From the NCBI GenBank assembly GCA_910589375.1, contig CAJUTK010000001.1:62001-126000 (forward strand): a DNA stretch of 64,000 nt, given 5' to 3'. This DNA is from an uncultured Bacilli bacterium. Lineage in GTDB: Bacteria; Bacillota_I; Bacilli_A; RF39; UBA660. The translations under genes were made by a program, and so were the position numbers. This document shows, one piece after another, positions 7,740 through 14,058 of the stretch. Each line of letters opens with the position of its first letter. Positions within the stretch are counted from its first letter, which is position 1. The notes below the pieces were generated by a model. It was not told where the DNA came from, ran no database searches, and saw nothing but the letters and a program-made list of their open reading frames with translations.

Positions 7740-8549
7740 ATGAATTATAATTTTCAAGATAGAACTATTTTAGCAATGGATTTAGCAAAAAAGGATGGGG
7801 AAGAGATTTTAAGAATTTCCCAAAATAGTGATTTAGATACCAAAGAAAAAGGCACTAAAGATGTTGTAACAATAGCTGATACCAAAAGTGAAGAAATTAT
7901 TATAAAAGGAATCGAAGAAAAATTTTCAAATGATTCTATTATTGCCGAAGAAAGCGGTACCTATCATACCACAGAGAATGAGTATACATGGGTCATTGAT
8001 CCACTGGATGGAACATCTAATTATTCAAGAGGAATTCCTCTTTACTGTGTTAGTATTGGATATATGAAGGATAATAAGCCTATGGGAGGCGCAATTTATA
8101 TTCCCGCTACCGATGAACTTTTTGTATGTGAACTAGGAAAAGGAGCATATTGTAACAACAAAAGATTGCAAGTTTCTACTACTTCTAAGTTAGAAAAGAG
8201 TTTAACAACTATAGGCTTTAACAATCGTTATCCAGAAATGACTACATGGTTTTCAGAAATTCATAAAAATGCAATGGAAAAAATGTACAATGTTGAGAAA
8301 TTATTTTCTACTGTCATATCATTATGTTATGTAGCAGCAGGAAAAATAGAATCTCATATGGAATTATATTGTTATTTATGGGATATCTGCGTTGGATCTC
8401 TACTAATAGAAGAAGCAGGTGGAAAAGTAAGTGCGGAAGAAAATAAACCTTTAGGCTATTTAAAACTTGATAAGCAAATTATTTTAGGGACTAATGGAAA
8501 CATTCATGACGAATTTGTGAACATTGTAGGGTCACAAAAAAACTACTAA
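7740..8549 (+). CDS. Inositol monophosphatase family protein
   Basis: 269 residues from ATG 7740, chosen because AAGGAG at 7728-7733 is correctly spaced from it; ATGs at 7725 and 7737 lie before or too close to this site. Mg2+-site motifs are complete: IIAEESG (E of the first metal ligand), VIDPLDGTSNYSRGIP (D-P-L-D-G-T-x-N-Y) and WDICVGSLLIEEAGG near the C-terminus. Members dephosphorylate inositol-1-phosphate, fructose-1,6-bisphosphate, PAP or NADP; which one applies here cannot be told. Cytoplasmic. Ends at a bidirectional terminator. Confidence 0.9.
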   Translation: MNYNFQDRTILAMDLAKKDGEEILRISQNSDLDTKEKGTKDVVTIADTKSEEIIIKGIEEKFSNDSIIAEESGTYHTTENEYTWVIDPLDGTSNYSRGIPLYCVSIGYMKDNKPMGGAIYIPATDELFVCELGKGAYCNNKRLQVSTTSKLEKSLTTIGFNNRYPEMTTWFSEIHKNAMEKMYNVEKLFSTVISLCYVAAGKIESHMELYCYLWDICVGSLLIEEAGGKVSAEENKPLGYLKLDKQIILGTNGNIHDEFVNIVGSQKNY

Positions 8550-8570
8550 TCATTTAGTAGTTTTATTTTG
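8537..8570. terminator. Bidirectional terminator
   Basis: AAAACTACTAA-(4 nt)-TTAGTAGTTTT hairpin shared by the phosphatase gene and the convergent small gene at 8563. Confidence 0.8.
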
Positions 8571-8892
8571 TTTTTTCAGATAATTCTGCTTCTTCACCAG
8601 TCCCTAAACTCCACATTTCTTTTTCGGCAGCTTCTAAATTAGCAATTCTAGAATATCCATTTCCAAAATCAGCACGTCTTTGTAATTCAAAATACATATC
8701 AATTGCCTTTTTATCTTGATCTTGTAGTGCTAATTTAGCAAGTAATCTAGCAAATGTTTGATATTCTTCTTCAGAAAATGGAAGTTTTACTACTGGTTCT
8801 CTTTCTGGTGCAACTGGCTCACCACCTAATTTCCAACCCCTATCATCATAATGTTCTTTTATCGCATTCGCAACATGTGTACCATCTATCAC
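8563..8892 (-). CDS. Small hypothetical protein
   Basis: 109 residues from a GTG start at 8892, supported by GGGAGG 7 nt upstream. Soluble, charged, mostly helical; contains GWKLGGEPVAPE then an FSEEEYQTFARLLAKLALQDQDKKAIDMYFELQRR helix pair. No cysteine, no signal peptide, no membrane segment. I do not recognise the family. It is downstream of two nucleoside-deoxyribosyltransferase-like genes on the same strand, 18 nt after the first, so it may be co-transcribed with them. Confidence 0.7.
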   Translation of the reverse strand: MIDGTHVANAIKEHYDDRGWKLGGEPVAPEREPVVKLPFSEEEYQTFARLLAKLALQDQDKKAIDMYFELQRRADFGNGYSRIANLEAAEKEMWSLGTGEEAELSEKTK

Positions 8893-8910
8893 ATTTTATC
8901 CTCCCTTCAC

Positions 8911-9312
8911 CTATTTATTCTGATTATGTAATTTTATCCATCCAAGTTTTAACCATAAGGATATTTCTTCATAACAGCCAATATCCTCACTGGGCATCTT
9001 TAAAATCACTAATTCAATATCTTTATGATAAACTAACTTTTGGGATAATCCAAAAAGCAACTCTGCATAAGCTTCATATCCAATATAACCTGCCTTGCCA
9101 TTTTTATCTTCATTCATTACAAATAATATATCTGATTGTATTACATTTTCTAAAAATTCAGTGTGTACTTTTGGATATAAATCTATAAATTTTGATTCAT
9201 CTATCAATTTTGGATAATCTAATACTTCATAATTTTTACTTCTAAAATACTCAATCCAATGCCCTATTTCTCTTTGAAGTTTTGTACTTCCTGCTATTAC
9301 TATTTTTTTCAT
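8911..9312 (-). CDS. Nucleoside 2-deoxyribosyltransferase-like protein (A)
   Basis: 133 residues from ATG 9312 (MKKIVIAGS), chosen because AGGA precedes it and because upstream codons overlap the previous gene. The N-terminal IVIAGSTKLQREIGHWIEYFRSKNYEVLDYP, the DILFVMNEDKNGKAGYIGYEAYAELLFG block and the following strand match the Rossmann-like nucleoside deoxyribosyltransferase/DUF4406 fold, where a small Gly-rich segment and an acidic residue in the Y-x-G-x-E motif bind nucleoside. The residues here (YIGYEAY) are placed as the catalytic Glu segment. Paired with a second member directly upstream (4 nt apart). Substrate unknown. Confidence 0.65.
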   Translation of the reverse strand: MKKIVIAGSTKLQREIGHWIEYFRSKNYEVLDYPKLIDESKFIDLYPKVHTEFLENVIQSDILFVMNEDKNGKAGYIGYEAYAELLFGLSQKLVYHKDIELVILKMPSEDIGCYEEISLWLKLGWIKLHNQNK

Positions 9313-9316
9313 ATCA

Positions 9317-9634
9317 TTATTCCTGAATATCATCAATGATATCTGTATAGTAGATAACTTCTTTATTTAATTTTTGTGCGAATTCTATTTCACTTTTTGT
9401 GCTACTTCCTATATAACCATCTACATTAACTACTAAAATTGCATCTGATATCTTTATTTTTTCTTTATGCATCTCATCTAGTATGTTTGCTTCTTCTTCT
9501 GTATAAGCATCTTTATCTGGATTAGTAGGATAAATAGGAGCTATAACACAATTTCCTTGTAACTCCATTTTTTCAGATATCATCATGATTTCTTTTTGAA
9601 ATCTTAAACTACCACATACTGTTATCAATTTCAT
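9317..9634 (-). CDS. Nucleoside 2-deoxyribosyltransferase-like protein (B)
   Basis: 105 residues from ATG 9634 (MKLITVCGS), because GGAGGT lies 7 nt upstream; the in-frame ATG at 9649 contains this site and is not used. TVCGSLRF at the start, DAILVVNVDGYIGSSTKSEIEFAQKLNKEV in the middle are the hallmark of short deoxyribosyltransferase-like proteins (DUF4406-type), with the Glu of SEIEFA as expected nucleophile. These act in nucleoside salvage or on modified nucleotides in related proteins; the role here is inferred only from fold. Forms a two-gene unit with 8911-9312. Confidence 0.75.
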   Translation of the reverse strand: MKLITVCGSLRFQKEIMMISEKMELQGNCVIAPIYPTNPDKDAYTEEEANILDEMHKEKIKISDAILVVNVDGYIGSSTKSEIEFAQKLNKEVIYYTDIIDDIQE

Positions 9635-9744
9635 ACAGACTACCTCCATATACTTTTATTATACAGAAATTGAAAATGATTGAGAATACTTTTATAAAAT
9701 TATAAAAAAGTTTTTTATACTCTCTTCAATTTTTAAAATTTATA

Positions 9745-10059
9745 CTAATCTTCTTTATCAAAAATACTTTTTCTATCATACTTTTCCGCGTTCAATTCTT
9801 CTTTCAAAAACATACATTCTTCTAAGCTAATATCATACATATTAGCCAAGCAAATAACATAATAAAAAACATCATAAAGTTCCTCTTCAACTGTTCCCTT
9901 AATAGTATCACTATTCTTTAAGCGTTTATCTTTTCTAATAGCTTTCGCCAATTCTCCTACTTCTTCTGTTAATTTATAAAAATATTTATCAATAGCATTA
10001 TTTTTATGATCAATATTTTTTATTAGTGTTTGTAAATCTGATATTGTTATTTTCTCCAT
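9745..10059 (-). CDS. MazG-like nucleotide pyrophosphohydrolase
   Basis: 104 residues, one all-alpha NTP-PPase unit. The metal-binding E-E-x-G-E-L (TEEVGELAKAI, about residue 32) and E-E-E-L-Y-D-V-F-Y-Y (about residue 58) fit the MazG/dUTPase-2 superfamily E-x-x-E...E-x-x-D pattern. Such enzymes hydrolyse non-canonical or excess (d)NTPs to the monophosphate and PPi. Length matches the single-domain MazG-like group rather than the two-domain MazG. Start ATG 10059 with AAGGAGG 12-13 nt upstream. Confidence 0.8.
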   Translation of the reverse strand: MEKITISDLQTLIKNIDHKNNAIDKYFYKLTEEVGELAKAIRKDKRLKNSDTIKGTVEEELYDVFYYVICLANMYDISLEECMFLKEELNAEKYDRKSIFDKED

Positions 10060-10138
10060 TTAGTAAGAGCCTCCTTTATTTCTAAGTATAAACTACATAT
10101 TGAATCTCTTTAAATATTCTAGCACACTTTATAGGATA

Positions 10139-10170
10139 ATAAAACTCGAACATTTAAATTTCGAGTTTAA
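10139..10170 (-). terminator. Terminator after tRNA-Arg(CCG)
   Basis: AAACTCGAA/TTCGAGTTT stem of 9 bp with T-rich run on the minus strand. Confidence 0.75.
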
Positions 10171-10177
10171 TAACAAC

Positions 10178-10254
10178 TGGTGTCCACGGCGAGAGTCGAA
10201 CTCGCGACCTTTGCCTTCGGAGGGCAACACTCTATCCAACTGAGCTACGTGAAC
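10178..10254 (-). tRNA. tRNA-Arg(CCG)
   Basis: 77 nt with encoded CCA. Acceptor GTTCACG/CGTGGAC (one T-G pair), D arm GCTC/GAGT (one wobble pair), anticodon stem TTGCC/GGCAA with loop CTCCGAA giving CCG, T arm CGCGAGTTCGACTCTCG-type. Lies 14 nt downstream of the metallophosphoesterase gene and may be part of its transcript. Confidence 0.92.
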
Positions 10255-10267
10255 AATAAAGAATCTA

Positions 10268-11224
10268 TCAATTTAATGATTGATAGTAATATTCTCTTTT
10301 ATATTGTTTTACTTTTTCACCTTGTTCAACATCTAGTATATCAATATGAATTGGAAAAACATGATTAAGCGGTTGCAATATTGCTTTTTGTGATTCTGCT
10401 ATTTTAGTAATACCACCACTAATAATACATAATGTTCCGTAGCGCGTTTGAAAACATCCTTTAGCGTTTTTTGGGAATAAGGTTCTTTGGGGTGAAATCA
10501 TTCCTAATGTTTTCGGAGCTATTTCATCTAAAATAGGTGGTGTTAGTCCCTCATGCATATGTCCAGAGTGAACATGTTCAAATCCTGATAATAAATTTTG
10601 AACAGTATCGTTTTTCAAAGTCAAAGGAGAATGAAATAATAACTCATTTACCTTTCCTTTAACTGGCGTGAATAAACCCTGATTTTTCCTTAAATCCTCT
10701 ATTAAAACATAAACATCTTCATCTTTTCTTACCGAAGAGCAAAGACTATCTTTAGGAAGTGGATATGCACGATGAAAATAATAGGTAGGCATTGTATATC
10801 CAACCACACGAAGATGTTCATCCTCATATGCACTATTATTTAAGACATGTACATTACTCATACTATCTATTTCTTGCCAAAGATCTTGATCGAAATCTTC
10901 AACAATATGTTCTCCCATACGATATCTCATATCATGGTCAGATAACGAAATAGCTGTCGGAGCAACCATTCCGCTTTTTTTACAAATGCTTAAAAAGTCT
11001 TCTCGTCTATCATAATCTTCTAATACATTTGTATCATCCAAATTATCACCTAACCAAAAAATATAATTTGGCTCCCAATTAGAGACTAAATTTAATAAAG
11101 ATGTCATTCTTTCTATCTTCATTTTTTTACTAAAATGTAAATCAGAAAAAGTAACAATTCTTATTTTCTTTTTTACATCAGGGAAATAGGACTTTGTTCT
11201 TGTAATTTTTACTGTATTTTGCAT
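10268..11224 (-). CDS. Calcineurin-like metallophosphoesterase (YkuE/YaeI-like)
   Basis: 318 residues from ATG 11224 (MQNTVKI), with GGAGGA 4 nt upstream; the ATG four codons earlier contains that site. Motifs: FSDLHFS (D-x-H), WLGDNLDD (G-D-x-x-D), then SDHD where the family usually has GNHD, LLFHSP and SGHMHEG. The change of GN to SD at the third motif keeps the His-Asp pair. No signal peptide or membrane anchor is seen, unlike many YkuE proteins, and the C-terminal 60 residues carry a Gly-rich strand block (IISGGITK). Substrate unknown. Confidence 0.8.
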   Translation of the reverse strand: MQNTVKITRTKSYFPDVKKKIRIVTFSDLHFSKKMKIERMTSLLNLVSNWEPNYIFWLGDNLDDTNVLEDYDRREDFLSICKKSGMVAPTAISLSDHDMRYRMGEHIVEDFDQDLWQEIDSMSNVHVLNNSAYEDEHLRVVGYTMPTYYFHRAYPLPKDSLCSSVRKDEDVYVLIEDLRKNQGLFTPVKGKVNELLFHSPLTLKNDTVQNLLSGFEHVHSGHMHEGLTPPILDEIAPKTLGMISPQRTLFPKNAKGCFQTRYGTLCIISGGITKIAESQKAILQPLNHVFPIHIDILDVEQGEKVKQYKREYYYQSLN

Positions 11225-11259
11225 AAATTCCTCCATTTGCGTTACTATTATATCACAGA

Positions 11260-11288
11260 TTGCGAAAATTCATAAATTGTATTATAAT
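11260..11288 (+). promoter_or_regulatory. Promoter of the Tam41-like gene
   Basis: TTGCGA, 17-nt spacer, TATAAT; GGAGG at 11301 precedes ATG 11311. Confidence 0.75.
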
Positions 11289-11310
11289 ATTACATTTATA
11301 GGAGGCCCTA

Positions 11311-12210
11311 ATGGAAACAAAAAAATTATTAGAAGAATTTGTAAGTAGTAGAGAAAATGAAGTGCCAACAATCGCTGCATATGGTTATGGTTCTGGTGTT
11401 TTCAAACAAAAAGGTAATGATACTAAAAATAGTATGATTGATACTATTTTGATTGTAGAAGATGCCAAAAAATGGCATAAGGAAAATAAAAACAAATATC
11501 CAAATGATTACTCTGCAAGCGCTAAAATTTTACTTGGAAGAATTAATTTTGAAAGAATTTCTGGGCTAACAGGAATAACTTATCAAACAAATATTGCTTA
11601 TGCAGATCATAGATTTAAATATGGAGTTATTAGTAAAAATACTTTTATTGCTCAGATGGAAGAATGGAATTCATTTTTCTTGCCTGGAAGATTTCAAAAA
11701 CCAGTTTATCCAATTCATACAACAGAGGAAATAGAAGCTTCCATTGATAAAAATAGAAGAATTGCGTTGTTAATAAGTCTTCTTACACTACCAGAAAATG
11801 ACAGAACTTTAAGAGGTTTATTTATCAATTTATGTTCTTTATCCTACTTAGGAGATATTAGAATGTTATTTGTTGAAAATCCAAATAAAGTCACTAATAT
11901 AGTAGATGCAGAATTTCCTTTGCTATTAAAAATATATGGGGAAAAAAATAAATTTTTTACTGTTTTAGAAAATGAAGAATTGGCAATTGATTATCTTGAA
12001 ATACTAGATGAATTATATCGAATACTTCCACCAAATATGTATAAATATTTAAGCAATTTATCTACTCTACAGCAAAGCTTACTTCATCATATACAAGAAA
12101 TGAATCGTATTGAAAGTGTTACTCAACCACTAGTTGGAATAGTAACTACTGGACCAGTTGCTTCTTTTCAATATGTTAAACAAAAAATGGCAAAAAGGCA
12201 GAATCATTAG
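11311..12210 (+). CDS. Tam41/Mmp37-type phosphatidate cytidylyltransferase
   Basis: 299 residues. The N-terminal AYGYGSGVFKQKG, followed by MIDTILIVEDAKKWHKEN and PNDYS, is the nucleotidyltransferase signature of the Tam41 family (mitochondrial CDP-diacylglycerol synthase): GSG...F, the D-x-I/L-I-V-V-x-D metal site, and W-H. Later YGVISK and a helical C-terminal half with a GxVTTGPVASFQY ending also match the family layout. Tam41 makes CDP-DAG from phosphatidic acid and CTP for phospholipid synthesis, unrelated to the integral-membrane CdsA. No membrane helix is present, consistent with a peripheral enzyme. Single-gene unit with its own promoter. Bacterial members are known but little studied. 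Confidence 0.85.
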   Translation: METKKLLEEFVSSRENEVPTIAAYGYGSGVFKQKGNDTKNSMIDTILIVEDAKKWHKENKNKYPNDYSASAKILLGRINFERISGLTGITYQTNIAYADHRFKYGVISKNTFIAQMEEWNSFFLPGRFQKPVYPIHTTEEIEASIDKNRRIALLISLLTLPENDRTLRGLFINLCSLSYLGDIRMLFVENPNKVTNIVDAEFPLLLKIYGEKNKFFTVLENEELAIDYLEILDELYRILPPNMYKYLSNLSTLQQSLLHHIQEMNRIESVTQPLVGIVTTGPVASFQYVKQKMAKRQNH

Positions 12211-12226
12211 ATCCTGCTTTTTTATT
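12194..12226. terminator. Terminator between Tam41-like gene and xth
   Basis: GCAGAATC-ATTA-GATCCTGC hairpin with one mismatch, A run left and T run right. Confidence 0.6.
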
Positions 12227-12980
12227 TATCATAAACTTCTAATCCTATTGGGCAATGATCGCTTCCAAATACTTCCTTATAAATAAAAGTATTTTTTATT
12301 TTATCTTTTCCTTCCTTAGAAATAATAAAATAATCTATTCTCCATCCTATATTTCTTTCTCTAACACCTTTCATATAGCTCCACCAAGTATACCAATCAG
12401 CTTCATCTGGATGTTGATAGCGAAAAGTATCAATAAATCCACTATCTAAAAGAACTTGAAATTTTTCTCTTTCTTCATCTGTAAAACCAGCATTTCCCCT
12501 ATTTGCTTTTGCATTCTTAATATCTATCTCTGTATGGGCAACATTAAAATCCCCGCATACAATTACTATTTTTTTCTTTCTAAGCGAGTTTACATATTCT
12601 TTAAAATCATCTTCCCATTGCATACGATAATCTAATCTCTCTAATGTTCTCTTTACATTGGGAACATAACTATTAATTAAATAAAAGTCAGAAAATTCTA
12701 AAGTAATCATCCTACCTTCATGATCATGATTTTCTATCCCCATTCCATAACTAACAGATAACGGCTCTACTTTTGTATAAACAATAGTTCCAGAATACCC
12801 CTTTCTTTCAGCAATATTACGATAACAAATATAACCATCTGGTTTATAATCAATTTGCTCTTCAGTTGCTTTTACTTCCTGTAAACAAAATATATCAGCA
12901 TCTACTTCTTCAAAAAAATCTTGAAATCCTTTTTTTAAACAAGCACGATAACCAGCTACATTCCACGAAACTAATTTCAT
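12222..12980 (-). CDS. xth: Exodeoxyribonuclease III / AP endonuclease
   Basis: 252 residues. Class II AP endonuclease (ExoIII/ExoA) motifs in order: SWNVAGYRA (N of metal site), FCLQEVKA (catalytic Glu), GRMITLEF, LINSYVPN, VCGDFNVAH (D-x-N), GNAGFTDEER, SYMKGVRERNIGWRIDYF and GSDHCPIGLE (final catalytic D-H). It cuts the backbone 5' to abasic sites in base-excision repair. Its start overlaps the mutY stop by 4 nt (ATGA), so it is translated with the adenine glycosylase that makes its substrate: a coherent repair operon. Confidence 0.95.
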   Translation of the reverse strand: MKLVSWNVAGYRACLKKGFQDFFEEVDADIFCLQEVKATEEQIDYKPDGYICYRNIAERKGYSGTIVYTKVEPLSVSYGMGIENHDHEGRMITLEFSDFYLINSYVPNVKRTLERLDYRMQWEDDFKEYVNSLRKKKIVIVCGDFNVAHTEIDIKNAKANRGNAGFTDEEREKFQVLLDSGFIDTFRYQHPDEADWYTWWSYMKGVRERNIGWRIDYFIISKEGKDKIKNTFIYKEVFGSDHCPIGLEVYDK

Positions 12981-13999
12981 TTTAATCTACCCTCCAAATA
13001 TTCTAGAAATGGCATAAAAGCGGTTGGTATCGCATACTCTTTTTTTATTTCTTCTAAACTAACCCATGCATAATCTGAAAATAATATATCTGTCTTTACA
13101 AAATAACTCTTCATATACCATTTTTTATGCGTAAAAATGTGGGTATTTTCTATACCTTCTTCTATCTTTTTAACTGTTGAAAATCTTTCTAAAATATCTT
13201 TTTTAGTTAACTTTCCTTCTATATTTGGAAATTCCCACATATTTTTTAAAAGTCCATTACTTCGTTTGTGGAGTGCAATCTTATCATTACAAATGAATAA
13301 TAGAACAGTATAATACTCTTCCTTTTTATCTTTTTTAATAACTTTTCTTGGGATAGAAGATTCTGTATGTTTTTGATGCGCTGCACAATACTTAGATAAA
13401 GGACATATTTCACATTTTGGAATAGCATTTGGTAAGCAAATTACTTCTCCTAATTCCATAATACCTTCATTGAAATCTCCTGACTGTTCTGGTAAAACTT
13501 TTTTAATCTTTTCTCCTATTTCTTTTTTTACTTTTAAATCTGATACATCAATATCCTCATTCATTACTCTAGCATAAACTCTCATAACATTACCATCAAT
13601 TGCTACTTCTTTTTTATTAAAAGAAATTGAACTAATAGCTCCTGCAGTATATTCTCCAATTCCTGGTAATTTTAATATTTCTTCATATTCACTTGGGAAT
13701 ATTCCGTTATACTCATCCATAATTTTGATAGCGGCTTTTTTTAAGTTTCTAGCACGGTTGTAATACCCTAATCCTTCCCATAACTTTAATAGTTCATCTT
13801 CCTCTACTTTACTTAAAGATTCAATAGTGGGAAGTCTTTTCATAAATATTTCATAGTATCCCTTCACTGCTTCTATTCTAGTTTGCTGAAGCATGATTTC
13901 AGATATCCAAACATGATATGGATTTTTATCCTTTCTCCAAGGTAATTCTCTTTTATTTTCTAAATACCAATTTAATAATGGCTCTACTATTTTCTTCAT
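12977..13999 (-). CDS. mutY: A/G-specific adenine glycosylase
   Basis: 340 residues. HhH-GPD domain with WISEIMLQQTRIEAV (catalytic Glu of EIMLQQT, about residue 34), the helix-hairpin-helix LPGIGEYTAGAI and the catalytic Asp of VAIDGNVMRVYAR. A [4Fe-4S] site follows as CLPNAIPKCEICPLSKYC (C-x7-C-x2-C-x5-C, one residue longer in the first gap than in E. coli). The C-terminal third (from about residue 225) is the NUDIX-like 8-oxoG recognition domain with HKRSNGLLKNMWEFPN. Removes A opposite 8-oxoG. First gene of the mutY-xth unit. Confidence 0.95.
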   Translation of the reverse strand: MKKIVEPLLNWYLENKRELPWRKDKNPYHVWISEIMLQQTRIEAVKGYYEIFMKRLPTIESLSKVEEDELLKLWEGLGYYNRARNLKKAAIKIMDEYNGIFPSEYEEILKLPGIGEYTAGAISSISFNKKEVAIDGNVMRVYARVMNEDIDVSDLKVKKEIGEKIKKVLPEQSGDFNEGIMELGEVICLPNAIPKCEICPLSKYCAAHQKHTESSIPRKVIKKDKKEEYYTVLLFICNDKIALHKRSNGLLKNMWEFPNIEGKLTKKDILERFSTVKKIEEGIENTHIFTHKKWYMKSYFVKTDILFSDYAWVSLEEIKKEYAIPTAFMPFLEYLEGRLK

Positions 14000-14031
14000 A
14001 ACATCACAAATCTATTATATCATATCTATAA

Positions 14032-14058
14032 AAAAACAAATCCTAAGATTTGTTTTTT
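14032..14058 (-). terminator. Terminator of the calcium-transport operon
   Basis: AAAACAAATC-CTAA-GATTTGTTTT hairpin with T run on the minus strand just after the ATPase stop. Confidence 0.8.

Noticed and set aside
8754..9188. Plus-strand open frame of 144 codons, rich in His/Leu
   Set aside because: It is antisense to two supported genes with good ribosome-binding sites; composition is that of a shadow frame.
10180..10368. Plus-strand open frame of 62 codons
   Set aside because: It starts inside tRNA-Arg and lies antisense to the metallophosphoesterase; no ribosome-binding site.
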